From: Voacanga thouarsii
Taxonomy: Eukaryota > Streptophyta > Magnoliopsida > Gentianales > Apocynaceae
Length of the DNA stretch: 64,000 nucleotides
Reading direction: 5' to 3'
Assembly: GCA_026120185.1 (NCBI GenBank)
Contig: JANUWF010003375.1
Span: 4,344,736 to 4,408,735 of the forward strand
Shown: one piece after another, positions 23,312 to 36,990 of the stretch
Numbering within the stretch: position 1 is the stretch's first letter
Layout of the letters: every line of letters starts with the position of its first letter
The notes under the pieces: generated by a model
Databases searched by the model: none
What the model was told of the DNA's origin: nothing
The model's input: the letters and a program-made list of their open reading frames with translations, nothing else
Translations under genes and position numbers: made by a program

Positions 23312-24949
23312 TATAGAATGGCATTTCATGAGCATATTCTTCTTGAGAAATTTATTTGAATATATTTTGGGTGAATATTTGCATATTTTATAGAGAAATT
23401 ATTTTATATAAATTTATGATTACTTTTTGTATTTTTTATCTCTAAATGATATATTTATGTAGGAAATTTGTATGCACTTGTGTGACTATAATGTGATGCT
23501 TTATTATGTTTAATTTAATGTCTTGGATACTGAATTAATTATTTGAAAGTATTTTATGCATTTATTTAGTGAAAAACATTACTTTTGGAACAAATATGAT
23601 GAATTGATTTTATAAAGGAACTAATATTGATTTTTATTCAATAAAATCCCTATTTCAATATTTTGACTATTTTATTTTTTTTTTAGTTTAATATATTTTG
23701 ACTACTAATTGACCAAGACATTGAACTCTTTGAACATTTTGACTATTCATTGAGCCTTTTGGTCTATATGTCAACTTTTTAAATGTTTGCTCATTATTTT
23801 TGTAGAAGACTATTTTTTTTTTATATTTTATTTCAACAAATCCGAGAGTGCTATAAATGAGCAAAACTACTAACATATCCTTCTTATAGTAGCCCATCCT
23901 AGCTACAGGTGAGTGTTAATATCAACCCTTGAATTTTATTAAATCCTAACCTTCTAAAATTATTTCTTGTTCAAGAAAATCAATACAAACCTTTAATTCA
24001 TCACTTAAAATCAAATTTCTAGGATTTTCAGCCCACAATTTTTTTCACCACTCTTCCCATACTTAGAAAAAATTCCAATTTTGCTCTCTTCTTACTCCCT
24101 CTCAACCTACCCTCATCTTTCTTTATTGTTCTTTAGTTTTCTTCACTCAAACTCTTTAATCATTAATTATTAAATATTGAAGTGTTTTGAAGCTATTTAT
24201 TGAAGTGTTTTCAAGTGTTCTTCACTTCGGTAAGTAATTTGAACTCATCTCTTTGATTAATTTATGATTTCTATGAGAAGCTAAGAATGGCCAGATTTGG
24301 TGTTTTTGTGGAGAATTGGTTTTGCAAGGATTTTGAGCGAAGGGGATGGGATAATTTTGATGTTATTGTACTAGATTGATGTTGTGTATAAGGATTTCAG
24401 ATGATTGGGATTGAATTGATGGAGGATTGATAATGAATTGTTGGTTTAAAGTTGAATTTGCTTGCTATTACATGATCTATGAAATTTCACTTACAGTTAC
24501 TAAACTTTTTATATTGCCCTTCCCTGAATAGCCATGGAACAGAATATATTTTATTCCCTTGGAGAACTTTTGGATGAAGTTTAGAGAAAATAGAAAAATA
24601 TGGAAAAATGAATTCTTTGGAGAGAGAAAAGTTATGGATAGCCCATGAATTAATGGTGAAAAAAAAAAAAAGAAGATAAGATTAGCTGGACCAATAAGGT
24701 TTTTGCACTAAAGTATGATGGCCAACAATATTAATGAAGATTAGATGAGTGTTTGACCACACTTTGGCCATGAAACCTTCTTCTATGTTCTATAACCTTC
24801 TTACATATTCTATAAGTTTCCTACCTTTCTTATATATATATATATGACACATACATACATACATATATATATATATATTATTTGATAAGAAATATTATCT
24901 TTCATATATACATGTGTGTGTGTGTGTGTGTGTGTATACATACATACAT
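23312..24949. other. AT-rich unassigned DNA, possibly an old LTR
   Basis: No coding region is supported. A direct repeat of TTGAAGTGTTTT lies near 24178-24210, a TTCGGTAAGT donor-like site near 24226, and TA, CATA and TG microsatellites at 24833-24949. The layout resembles the middle of the long gypsy LTRs (donor-like site followed by AT-rich DNA), but I find no LTR start or end. Confidence 0.3.
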
Positions 24950-25570
24950 TGTAACACCTCATATTTCCATAACGTAATGGGCTATAACTTTGTGGGATGT
25001 TGCCCCATCTGATTGCTCAGACAAAGGGTCATTATAACAAACTTTACTCAAAAGGCAGTGGAAAATTTTTTCAACATAGAAAAGTACAACAATTTGGCTT
25101 TTGATATATACACTCACGGGTATAACATATCCAAGATGTAGCATGAGCCTCTAGGAGTCCACTGAGCTTTCACTGTGCCTCCGTTCCTGAATTTTTTAAA
25201 AGGGATAACGCACGTGTGAGCGTAACACTCAGTGAGTCAGGTGTGTGTTAGTGTTTTATGAAAGAATCAGGACACATAAAACCTTTGTGGAAAAGTATAT
25301 CATTTTCCTATTGGAAGTAATTCTTAAACTCTCCAAAGAAGAGTTTATTTATAACCCAATCATTTTTGGAAAATCATATTTCAATTTCAAGCCATTGCCC
25401 GAATTTTCAAACCACAGGCACTTTTTTCAATAAAAGGTTGGCCTGTATGTAAAGCTCACAAGGCTTCGCCTTCAGCACCACGTATTATTCTGCTTAGTAA
25501 GCAGCCTAAAACAACCAACCGTGTGTTGCCAGAAGGGTAAGTACACCACAGCGTACTACTGAGAATCTAG

Positions 25571-25845
25571 TTAGTGTATACACCAAGTATTCAAGTTAAC
25601 GCATATGCCAAATATTCAACTTAGTGTTTACGCTAAGTATTCAAGTTAGTGCATACGCCAAGTATTCAAGTTAGTACATACGTCAAGTATTCAAATTAGT
25701 ACTTACGCCAAGTATTCAAGTTAGTGTATATACCTAATATTCAAGTTAGTGCATACGCCGAGGATTTAAGGTAATTCTTATGCCAAGTATTCAAATTAGT
25801 GCATACGACAAGTATTCAAGTTAGTGTTTATGCCAAATATTTAAG
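25571..25845 (-). repeat. 25-bp minisatellite, 11 units
   Basis: Eleven head-to-tail 25-bp units related to TTAGTGCATACGCCAAGTAT plus TCAAG, each differing at a few bases. The paired LTR has ten units at 33192-33441. There are no unique spacers. Confidence 0.93.
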
Positions 25846-26130
25846 TTAGTTATGTATTAGATTTAAGGATTAACAAGTTCAAGAAATCAAAGAATTCGCG
25901 ATTCATATTGTTCATCGTGTTTCCAAAACCATATAGAAGGCTCGCATTTAAGCACATTAGAAAACCATTTTCCATATTAGGACAAAATAATTTGCCAAAA
26001 TTGGGATTTGGAAATTGAAAAGGTCACATAAGATATTTCATATTCAAGATATTCAAGAAATCGAGTGCATGGTATTGCTTTCAAACTCAAGTGTAATGTT
26101 TATCACATAATATATTAGGAAAGTATTAAC

Positions 26131-27846
26131 TGTTGGGTATCTCACTCATATCATATTTGACATAGCGAAAAAATAAAACTAGATAACATCCCAGGATGTG
26201 CATAAGTGTGGAAAATAGGACATATAGAGAGCAAAGGAAATAGCTTTTTACCTTTCTTTGATCATGTGGAAAATAAAATTTTCCTTCTTCAAGTCGAGGT
26301 GCGATCCAGCAATCCTCTTGATCAAACACCACGAGAATTGAACATCCAACCACTATAATCACAGTGTGTGATTATCTCTAACTGTAATCCACACAGAGGA
26401 TACACTCAAGCACGAAGTTTTCTGTGCTAGCAGAAAAAACTAAGTGGAGGCTAGGGCTTGATCCATATCAACAAGATAAAGAAAAAGAAGAGAAGGTTGT
26501 GTGGCTAGGGTTGGAGTTTTCCTGTCTTACACTTAGCTAGGGTTTCGTGTGTTATATCTACTATATAACACGAAATCCTGCTCAAAATATACTCCAATCT
26601 CAGAATTCTAAAATAGTTAGAATTCCCCAATTGTAATTGGAAAATCAAGTTCTCACAATTACAATTTGGACCATTAATTATAACTAATTATAATTTGGCC
26701 ACAACAACTTCTCTTTCTAGCAATTAAGCCCACTATGTTATCAAATAACATCTTGAGTATATAATCCTCGATTAGGTTTCCCAGTCAATTGGTAGTGAAT
26801 ATGAATTAATCCAAACGTCTTTGAGATTAATAATCCATAATTATTTAGAACTAATCCTATTAATTCTAATTAAGATTGGTTTATTAATTCATCAATTAAT
26901 AAACACATATTCCTAGATCATGAGCGGTATCTAATAATACGTTATGACCACCCAAGAGTCCAGGAAGTCAAGTGGCTTGACATGAACCCTTCAATAAAAA
27001 ACTTCAGTGCAATTAATTCATTTCACCATACAATATCTTATTCGGTTTGAAGTACGAAATTAGCGTCAACTCCTTCCAGAATATATATTAATTCTGGCCC
27101 GAATATAATAGTACTTGTACCAGGAACCCACTACTCTAGATGTGTATCTATTGAAACTATTTCCAATACACAATCGCCTTGGCCAATGACTTATCGAGTA
27201 GTAATTCCTAAAAGTGGCCGTGAGATATTCACCCCTACTATTAGGAGTGGTGAATCCTTTATTAACCCTCTCAACTACTTTCATTTACCTCACAATATAT
27301 CTAATATCCATCCCATAGGAAGCCCTTGATCGAGCTCCAAAGATTGGAATCAAAGTACAATGCTTAGCAAACAAAGTTCCTTGGAGATCTCAAGTCTAAG
27401 GATACTTGCACGTTTACTATATTGAGATTATATCACTGGCATTAAATAGTTATCCATCTAATTATCTCAAAGCTTGGTCATCCAATGAAGTTGTTCCATT
27501 AAAAAGCATCCATATGTTAACTTTGAGTATCTCAATACTCATGGATATGAGAACCACCACCTGATCAAATCATGAAGTCTAACACATGCTAGTCTTAATG
27601 CATTAATGATGTCATGTCTCATTAATACTATGACTAGGGACTATTTAAGTACTAACACTATACAGTGTAGTAGGAATCTCATATCATGATTTCCTTAACA
27701 CAGTGTTATACTAGGGACTTAATCAAACAGTTATGTTACACAAAAGTAAACAAAAAAGAAACTGTAAGATAAATAATGTCTTTTATTAAAATAAAATGTG
27801 TCATATAGAATGTACAAGTGATTGCCTCTAGGGCACAACACTAACA
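26131..27846 (-). mobile_element. Solo copia LTR with intact target duplication
   Basis: In plus reading it runs from TGTTGGGTATCTC to GCACAACACTAACA (1716 bp) and is flanked by a perfect 5-bp repeat, TTAAC (26126-26130 and 27847-27851). The paired LTR has the uninterrupted site at 33720-33724 with the same flanks. No internal sequence is left, as expected after LTR-LTR recombination. The small ORF 27066-27284 is not supported as a gene. Confidence 0.96.
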
Positions 27847-30540
27847 TTAACTATATCAGAAAAGCATATGATCGTTTCAGTACTCGTTCAAAAAAGTCAT
27901 TCCCAAGGGTATTCGGGTCATTTTACCTATACCAAATTCCAAAAGGACTTTCTGAGGGTATTCGTGTCATTTTACCCAACCCGATTTAAAAAGTGTTCAC
28001 AAAAGTTTCAATGAGGATATTTTGGCCATTTTACCGAATACTTGATTCGAATAGTTTTCATAAAACATTCCAATAAGGACATTTGTATTATTTTTCAAAT
28101 ACTCGATTCCAAAAGGAACTTATTTCAAGAAATCCAGAATTCTAATCCAAAGAGAGGATTAAATTCGATGTTGCTACACATATTTTCATAAAAAGGTCCA
28201 ATAAGGGCATTCTAGTCAATTTATGAATATCCAATTCCAAAATTTACCATTTTCCAAAAATCCAAAATTTTTAATCGAAAAATGACTAAATTCACAAATT
28301 CATGCTTTAATCATCCATTAAGGTTTCCAAGCCAAATATGAATTTCATTCGAGCCCAAAGTGGCATAGAAATAATTCTTGCTCAAAAAAACCATAAATAC
28401 TCAGGGATTTCTAAAATGGTATACATTTCATGAAAAAGTAAAGCACACTAACTTTCAAAATGTTTTAGAAATCAAAGGGACTCACCTCGCATCCTAATTA
28501 ACTTTTCCCATTCACGGTCGTTCGACCACAGTTTCCAACATACTATTAGTTGTTTACTGATAAACCTACACCAAACATTATTTTCAGGTTCAATCATGTT
28601 TGGTAAAAAAGTAGACGACTGTTAGCTGACATGCCCGATGGGTAGCCAACGTCTAACCGACGATTAGCCGACATTAAGGAAAACGTTCAACATTCGTTCA
28701 CGTCGTTTGTTCAATTCTTTCGTTTTCATTTTTCCATATCCTTCCTCCCTTCATGCACAAGGGATTCACTCCATATTTCTCATTCATTTAATCCAAAATC
28801 ACACAATTATTCTTCCTTAAGTTCATTCACTTCCCAAGCAAAATCCTAAAATTTTACTACTTTGACACACGATTTTGTTTCGCCCACAACTTTCAATCCA
28901 CAACTCCGATTTGGCTCTCTGATATAGCAAAATGACCATAAGACTCTCAACTTTATATCTATATGAGCTATTTTCTCAATTATGGTTCCTGTGACATAAT
29001 ATAGGGCAACAACAGCCCCAATAGTTTTGCTCCAATTCTACTATTCATGCTATCCTTTGATTTCCTTTCGCCTTTGACATCTTGAGAACATTAATTCATT
29101 CAATTTTTATTCAAATCATTTTTAACTCTGTAATTTTTAGATTCCAATAGCTCATACGATTCATGCTTATTTAACACAAATTCACTTCTTCTAATCAAAA
29201 GCTAGTATGATTCATTTTTCCAACCAAGTAACTTCCATTTTCATTCTACTTTGCTCATCATCTCATCAACCAAAAGCAATCTTTCAAACTACCATGAATA
29301 TTTAGTTCTTCCTCACAGAAAACAATATCCAAAAGTCTTCTAGGCAGTCAACACACATAGACACATAAAAAGTTCATCAACAAAGTTTATAAACCCTAGC
29401 TTTTGATCCAAAATTAGGACATGAAAATCACGTTTTTATGTTAAAATTCATATCAAAATATTCATTATTCCCCCAACAACAACTTTAGTTCTAGCAAGGT
29501 GAGCTTTTACCTTGTATATAAGGCAATTTGGAATGATTTGCTCCAAGAACTTCTCAAGAACTCACACACAACACCAAGAACATACTTTAATTTCTTTTTC
29601 TCTTGTTTTTCTTTCTTCATAGCTGCCGAAATTCATGTTGTATAACATCCTCTTCTCACCACCATTCTTCATCAAATATTGGCCAATCATTTCTTATTTT
29701 TATTAATTTTGTGGTTGTTATACATACGTGTGTTCCAATGAAAAACTTACACACTAACCACTTAATTTGCTTCCTAAAAAATTTCCCTTCTTTCCACTAT
29801 TGAAGCTGTCGATTTTCTTGGCCAATTTTCAGTCATTCACCCACCTTCTCATGGTCCAAGTATTGTCCAATCACATTGCGCAAGACCTTAATTAAATGGC
29901 CCACCAATGATGTGTTTCAATTATAAAAATATTCATCATTCTTCTTTTTATTTTTCAATTCTTTAATTACATGAATCTTGCATGAATTCTTCATGCAACC
30001 TCTCATAAGTTAACACATGTCCAAGGTTACCAATCACAAAATGCCACACATCCAAATTTTTTACTGCATTTTTTAAATTTTTTCTCAAAAATGACCAAAA
30101 TCGTATCCGAAACGGAAAAATATATGATTTAACCATTAAACTCCAAAAATTCCACTGCATCAATTGGTAATACTTAAATCCTTCAATTCCTTCTTAGTTT
30201 AGTCAAATTCGCAGTTAAAGTCACATGCGTGGTCAAAATGATGAAAATGCCCTAGATAACCTAAATAACGTAATTCACACAAAAACGTCCGTCTCATCAC
30301 ACTGATCAATTTTCTTTCTCGGTGCACCCTCAAATTCTTATTTTATGGACATTAATAGCCTTTCAAAGAATTAGGGTACGGGTAGAACGGATCCAATAAT
30401 TACATCCAGATTCCAACAAAATATTATTATGCTAAAATATTTGTTTCATTGCACTAATCATCTTCTGTTCTGGCCATGGATATAAATTCTCATCCTATTT
30501 CAAGTAGTAGCCAATCAAAGGTAAAATGTGGGGTATTACA

Positions 30541-30556
30541 TTCTCCCTTCCCTAAA
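30541..30556 (-). promoter_or_regulatory. Polypurine tract of the TR-GAG element
   Basis: The minus strand reads TTTTAGGGAAGGGAGAA directly before the LTR start TGTAATACCCC, the position where plus-strand DNA synthesis is primed. Confidence 0.8.
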
Positions 30557-30637
30557 AAAAATTCGTCTTCGAAATTTAGATTTGCCTTAATTCCATCAAA
30601 CGTTTATTTCTATTTTCTTCTACCATCTACTCCTTCT

Positions 30638-31676
30638 TTACTCTACATGAATCCTGATGGGTCCTTTGTTTCCTGGTGACTCTCTAAATTTAAATTCCTC
30701 ATGAGCAGATGGGGCATCTTCTTGTGTCTTAGTGTGTGGACAACTGGCTAAAGTATGTCCTATTTTCCCGCATTAATAACATGCTCTAAGTCTCTTCCGA
30801 CATTGCTCATAAGTATGTCCGCCCTTGTGACAGTAAGTACATTGAACGTATTCTGTCCTTCTTGAAGTTGGCCCCTCCTTACTTAGATACTTTCCTTCAT
30901 GTCGCTGGCCAATTTTAGTTTTCCTCATACAGTTCTATCTAGCTTCGTTCAAATCTTCCATTTCTAGTCAAGAGGCTATTTCTATAGTTGCGTTGTAGCT
31001 TGTCGGGCCCATAGCAATCTATGTTCTCTTTATTTCAGGTAGTAATCCTTTTATGAAATGCCAAGTTCGATCTGAGTCTCTCTATACCAATAAAGGGCAA
31101 TACTTTGATACTTAAACAAACTTAGCGGCATATTTCCCAACAGTCATTTCTGCTTGTGAAATATTTTGAAATTCTTCTTCCATATTTTCAATTATCCATC
31201 GGGGTATAAACTCATTTTTTAAATTCTGCTAGAAATTCTTTCCAAGTCCAGTCCTTCTGTTCCTATTCCTGCAACTCTTTCTTCCTTAACCACCAATCTC
31301 GACCAGGTCCTTGTAGTCTAAATGCAGCAAAGTAAACTTTCCTCTACTTACAATAATCTAGGATTGCAAAGATGTCACCCATTTACTTTATCCAGGACTT
31401 AGCTTCTTGTTCCAAATCAGCTTGTCCAAAAAATTGACGGGGATTGAACTTTAGAAATTGTTCTAATACTCTATCCATTTTCTTCTCAGAATATTGTCCT
31501 CTTTAGGTTGGAGTTTCAGTGATATGCTGAAGCACTGAAGTAATATTTTGTAATGCTTTAGCCATCTCATTTCCTTGGGATTATACTTCCATTCTGGGGG
31601 TAGTATTTCCAGTAATATTAGCCGCATTGCTTCCACATTGATCTCCAGTGCTACTACGAGTAACTTTTCGTGGCAT
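30638..31676 (-). pseudogene. gag pseudogene, the only gene of the element
   Basis: This is a decayed gypsy capsid/nucleocapsid gene of about 346 codons. The first ATG is at 31676 (MPRKVTRSS). A retrotransposon-gag core follows, with FLKFNPRQFFGQAD, EAKSWIK, FRLQGPGRDWW and FLAEFKK motifs from about 31475 to 31220. Near the end are two CX2CX4HX4C zinc knuckles (CTYCHKGGHTYEQC and, broken by a stop, CxxCGKIGHTLASC) at about 30835-30745. The frame ends at TAA 30638, about 100 bp before the polypurine tract. There are several in-frame stops and at least one frameshift. No protease, RT or integrase follows, so the element needed proteins from another element to move. Confidence 0.88.
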
Positions 31677-31714
31677 ATCTTTCCCTCTTTCAATATACTT
31701 CATGAAACACCAAG

Positions 31715-31753
<39 letters not shown>

Positions 31754-32555
31754 ATACTTCCCATTTATATAACATGAAATAGAAGAAACTTTCCATGTAG
31801 TAGATATAGACATGATCTCTTGAGAAATTTTCATATTCTTTCAACGTAATAATATACTTTCATATACATCGTTCTCGTACAATCTATAATTAAATCTCTT
31901 GAATTTGTATCATTTTGCATATAGATTATACTTTCATTTCCTTAAACAACCATAAATCACTTCGTATCAACTTTCACGGGTACTTCCCAAGGGTTATCCA
32001 TCCAAGAATTTCTCTAACTCAAGCACGTTTAACTTCAAATGTCTAATGATTCCTGGTACATTAGGATTGATATAATCATATCCTTTCACACATTACGATA
32101 AATCAAAACTTTTAGGCCTCAATTATAATATTGAAACACTATACAAGTATGCATATTTTTATTTATACAATTCATATCACATGATGCACACAAGGCCTTT
32201 AAGTGTTCAACCTCCTTTATTCTCATCTTACTATTACTGGTCCCAAAATAGAATGTTCAGAACTAGTAAATAATTTTTATATAAGATCTCTCTGTCCTCC
32301 ATCCCTTTACTATTGTCCGAATTCGAGGTCATAGACCTTTTTTAGAGGTATTGGATTTGTCTCAAGTCACTCTTCTTCTGGCTCATCAAAAGAAATTATA
32401 CCTCAATGTCACATGTCACATCTACTCCAATATCCAATTTTATAAAACACACTATTTCTCTAAATTCACATTTACTCGTACTATGACGGACTTCCCAATG
32501 TCCCGTTAGAGGCTCAACTATATTCCATCAGAAGCTCTATTATGATTTCTGCTAT
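31677..32555 (-). other. Leader of the TR-GAG element
   Basis: About 0.88 kb between primer site and gag ATG. No ORF is supported. Confidence 0.6.
31719..31751. repeat. (TA)n microsatellite upstream of gag
   Basis: About 33 bp of TA within the short gag leader of the element, between primer site and gag start. Confidence 0.9.
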
Positions 32556-32567
32556 GCTCTAATACCA
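32556..32567 (-). promoter_or_regulatory. Primer-binding site, initiator tRNA-Met type
   Basis: The minus strand reads TGGTATTAGAGC two to three bases after the LTR end, one base from the initiator tRNA-Met consensus. It fixes the minus orientation: 32570-36481 is the 5' LTR. Confidence 0.85.
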
Positions 32568-32569
32568 AT

Positions 32570-35500
32570 TGTAACACCCTATATTTTCATAACATAGAGG
32601 GCTATAACTTTGTGGGATGTCGCCTCGTCTGATTGCTCAGACAAGGGGTCTGTATAACAGACTTTACTCAAAAGATTGCAGAAATTTTTTCCAATATCGA
32701 AAAGTACAAGAATTTGGCTTCTAATACATACACTTATAGGTATAACAGGTCCAAGATGTAGTATGAGCTTTTTAGGAGTCCACCATGCTTTCACTACGCC
32801 TCTGATACTGAATTTTTCAAAAAGGATAACACACGTGTGAGCGTAACGCTCAGTGAGTCCCGTGTGTGCTAGTGTTTTATGAAAGAATCAGGACACATAA
32901 AACCTTTATTGAAAAGCATATCATTTTCCTACTGGAAGCAATTATTAAACTCTCTAAAAAAGAGTTTATTCAGAACATAATCATTTTTGGAAAATCATAT
33001 TTTAAGTTCAAACCATAGCACCGATTTCCAAACCACAAGCACTTTTTTCAACAGAAAGTCAGCATATATTAAAAGCTCACAATGCTTCACCTTCGGCACC
33101 ACGTATCATTATGCTTAGACCGTAGCCTAAAGCACTCAATTGTGCGTTGACGGAAGGGTACGTATACCGCATCATACTACTGAGAATCAAGTTAGTGCAT
33201 ACGCAAAATATTCAAGTTAGTACTTATGCTAAGCATTCAAGTTAGTGCAAACAACAGGTATTCAACTTAGTGCATATGCCAAGTATTCAAGTTAGTGCAT
33301 ATGCAAAGTATTCAAGTTAGTGCATAAACCGAGTATTCAAGTTAGTGCATATGCCAAGTATTCAAGTTTTTGCTTACGCCTAGTATTCAAGTTAGAATAT
33401 ATGCCAAGTATTCAAGTTAGTACATACAACAAGTATTCAAGTTAGTCATGTATTAGATTCAAGGATGGACAAGTTCAAGAAATCAAGAATTCAGGATTCA
33501 TATTGTTCATCGTGTTTTAAAATCCATATAGAAGGCTCGCATTTGAGCATATCAGAAAACCATTTTCCATATTTGGAATAACACTTTGCCAAAACTAGGA
33601 TTTGGAAATTGAATAGATTAGACAAGATTTTTCATATTCACGATATTTAAGAAATCGAGTGCTTGGTATTCCTTTCAAACTCAAATGTAATGTTTACCTC
33701 ATAAGATATTAGGAAAGCATTAACTATATCAGAAAAGCATATGATAGTTTCAGTACTCAATCACAAAAGTTATTTCCAAGGGTATTTGAGTCATTTTAAT
33801 CATACTTGATTAAAAAAAGACTTCTCAAGGGTATTCAAGTCATTTTACCCTACCCGATTTGAGAAGTATTCACAAAAGTTCCAATGAGGATATTTAGGTC
33901 ATTTACCAAATACTTGATTCCAAAGGTTTGCATAAAATATTTCAATAAGGACATTTGGATCATTTTCTAAAGACCCGATTCCAAAAGAAACTCATTTCAA
34001 GAAATCCAGAATTCTAATTCGAAAAAAGGATTAAAATCAAAGTTTCTACACATATTCACATAAAATGGTCCAATAAGGGCATTCCAGTCAATTCATGAAT
34101 ACCAATTCCAAAATTGCAAGTTTCCCTAAAATTGCAAGTTTTTAATTCAAGAAGGACTAAATTCACAAACTCATGCTTTAATCATCCATTAAGGTTTCCA
34201 AGCCAAATAGGAAGTTCATTCGAGCTCAAAGTGGCATAAGAATAATTCTTGCTCTGAAAAAACCATAAATTTAATCTAGGATTCCCAATATGGTATAAAA
34301 CGTAGCATTTCATGGAAAAGTAAAGCAAACTAGCTTTCAAAAGGTTTTAGAAATCAAAGGGAATCACCTCGCGTCCTAGCTAACTTTTCTCGTTCATGGC
34401 CGTTCAACCACCATTTTCACCATTTCCAACGTACCGTTGGTCGTTTAGTGATAAACCTACACTAAACATCTTTTTTAGGTTAAATTATGTTTGGTCAAAA
34501 AGTAGCTGACGTCCAGCTGATGTGCCCGACTGGTAGTCAACATCTAGCCGACGTACCTGACAGTTCGCCGACGTCCAACCAACGTTTAGCCGATGGTTAA
34601 GGAAAACGTTCAACTTTCGTTCACGTCATTTCTTCACTGTTTATTCAATTCTTTCGTTTTCCTTTTTTCATATCCTTCCTCCTTTCATGCACAAGGGATT
34701 CACTCCATAATTCTGATTCATTTCATCCAAAATCACACAATTAATCTTCCTTAAGTTCATTCGTTTCCCAATCAAAATCCTGAAATTTTACTGCTTTGAC
34801 ACATGATTTTGTTTCACACATAACTTTCAATCCACAACGCTAATTTGGCTCTATGATATATCAAAATGACTGTTAGACTCTGAACATTAATTATATTTAA
34901 TCCCTTTTCTGAGTTCTAGTTCGCATGACATAATACAGGGAAAAAACAGCCCCAGTAGCTTTGCTCCAATTCTAGTATTCATGCTATCCTTTGATTTCCT
35001 TTCACCTTTGACACCTTGAGAACATTAATTCATTTAGTTTTCCTTCAAATCATCTTTGATTTTGTAATTTTCAGATTCCAATAGTTCACAAGAGTCTTGC
35101 TTATTCAACACAAATTCTCTTCTTCTAATCAAAAGTTAGTATGATTCATTTTTCCAACTAAGTAACTTCCATTTTCATGCTACTTTGGTCATCATCTCAT
35201 CAACCAAAAGCAATCCTTCAAACTAGCATGAATATTCAGTTCTTCCTCACAAAAAAAAAAAAAAACCATAAGTCTTCTAGGCCGCCGACACACAAAGACA
35301 CATAAAACGTTCATCAACAAAGTTTATAAACTCTAGCTATTGATCCAAAATCAAGTCATGAAAATCATGTATTCATGTTAAAATTTATATCAAAATAATC
35401 ATCATTCACCCAACAACAACTTTAATTCTAGCAAGGTGAGCTTTTACCTTATATATAAGTCTATTTGGAGTGATTTCGTCCAAGAACTTCTCAAGAACTC

Positions 35501-36481
35501 ACACACAACACCAATAACACACACTAGCCTTTTTCTCTCTCTTGTTTAATTTCTTTTTCTCTTGTTTTCTTTCTTCACGGTTGCCAAAATTCAGGCTGTA
35601 TAATAGCCGCTTCTCACTGCCATACTTCATCAAATTTTTGCCAATCATTTCTTATTTTTATTAATTGTGTGGTGGTTATACATAGGTGTGTTCCAATGAA
35701 AAACATACACCCCAACCACTTAATTTGCTTCCTAAAAAATTTCCCTTCTTTTCTCTATTGAAGCTTCTGGTTTTCTTGGCCAATTTTTAGCCATTCATTC
35801 ACCTTCTCATGGTCCAAGTATTGGCCAATCACATTGCACAAGATCTTAATTAAATGGCCCACCAATGATGTGTTCCAATCATAAAAATACACATCATTCT
35901 TCTATTTATTTTGTAATTGTTTAATTCTATGCATCTTGCATGCATTCTTCATGCAACCTATTATACGTTGACACATGTCCAAGGTTACCAATTAGAAAGT
36001 GCCACATGTCCAAATTTTTTACTGCATTTTCCAATTTTTTCTCAGAAATGACCAAAATCGGATCCGAAACGGAAAAATATTTGATTTCACCATTCAACTC
36101 TAAAAATTTCAATAAATCCATTGGTAATACTTAAATCCTTCAATTCCTACTTAGTTTAGTCAAATTTGAGGTCAAAGTCGTGGGTGCGGTCAAAATGACG
36201 AAAATGCCTCCGATAACCCAAATAACATAATTCACACGAAAATTTGCATCTCATCACAGTAATCAATTTCCTTTCTCGGTGCATCCTCAAATTCTTATTT
36301 TATTAACAATAATAGCCTTTTGAAGATTTTTGGTACGGGTAGAACAAATCTAATAATTACATCCAGGTCAAGACAAAATATTCATTTCATTACACCAATC
36401 ATCTTTTGTTCTTGCAATTAATATAATTTCTCATCCTATTACAAGTAGTAGCTAATCAAAGGTAAAATACAGGGTATTACA
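32570..36481 (-). mobile_element. 5' LTR of minus-strand TR-GAG-type gypsy element
   Basis: In plus reading it runs from TGTAACACCCTATA to GGGTATTACA (3.91 kb), co-linear with 24950-30540. It has a ten-unit minisatellite, minus-strand donor-like site at 34367, acceptor-like site at 32809, and GTCTGA/TCAGAC hairpin at 32627-32642. It holds the empty site TTAAC (33720) for the solo copia insertion. The flanks beyond the element are different microsatellites, so no target duplication is recognisable. Confidence 0.93.
33192..33441 (-). repeat. 25-bp minisatellite, 10 units
   Basis: Same unit as 25571-25845, one copy fewer, with unit-specific differences. The array existed in the parent LTR and has since changed in copy number. 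Confidence 0.93.
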
Positions 36482-36578
36482 CACACACACACACACACAT
36501 TATTTCATAAGAAACAATATATTTTGTTCACATTATCTTTAATAAGAAATATTATACTATAGCAATATTACTATGACA

Positions 36579-36668
<90 letters not shown>

Positions 36669-36907
36669 GTTATTGTTGTTATTAGTATTATTATTACTAC
36701 TCCTCCTACAAACACTATTTTATTAAATCATGACTATTAAGTTAAATATCATAATTACTATTATTTCTACTATTCTAGTATTGTAAATATTATTTTGCTA
36801 CTACTATTGCTACCATTGTTTCTACTATTCTACTACTATAAATATTATTTGGTACTACAACCATTATTATATAATAGTATTTTGGTTCTATTATAATTAA
36901 TATAAGA

Positions 36908-36990
<83 letters not shown>

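Larger units (their letters stand above)
24950..30540 (-). mobile_element. 3' LTR of minus-strand TR-GAG-type gypsy element
   Basis: In plus reading it runs from TGTAACACCTCATA to GGGTATTACA. Without the solo copia LTR it holds (26131-27846 and one TTAAC), it is about 3.87 kb and pairs along its whole length with 32570-36481. On the minus strand it shows the shared gypsy module: GAGGTGAGTCCC donor-like (28485), ATTCAG acceptor-like (25188), and a TCTGA/TCAGA hairpin (25008-25021). It carries a 25-bp minisatellite. The purine tract of the element adjoins at 30541. Confidence 0.93.

Noticed and set aside
25571..25845. Regular 25-bp array resembling a CRISPR array
   Set aside because: The units are head to tail without spacers, lie inside a retrotransposon LTR, and the context is plant DNA. 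It is a minisatellite.
24945..36486. Target duplication around the TR-GAG element
   Set aside because: The flanking 5-mers (TACAT and CACAC) differ, and both flanks are microsatellites, so none can be claimed.
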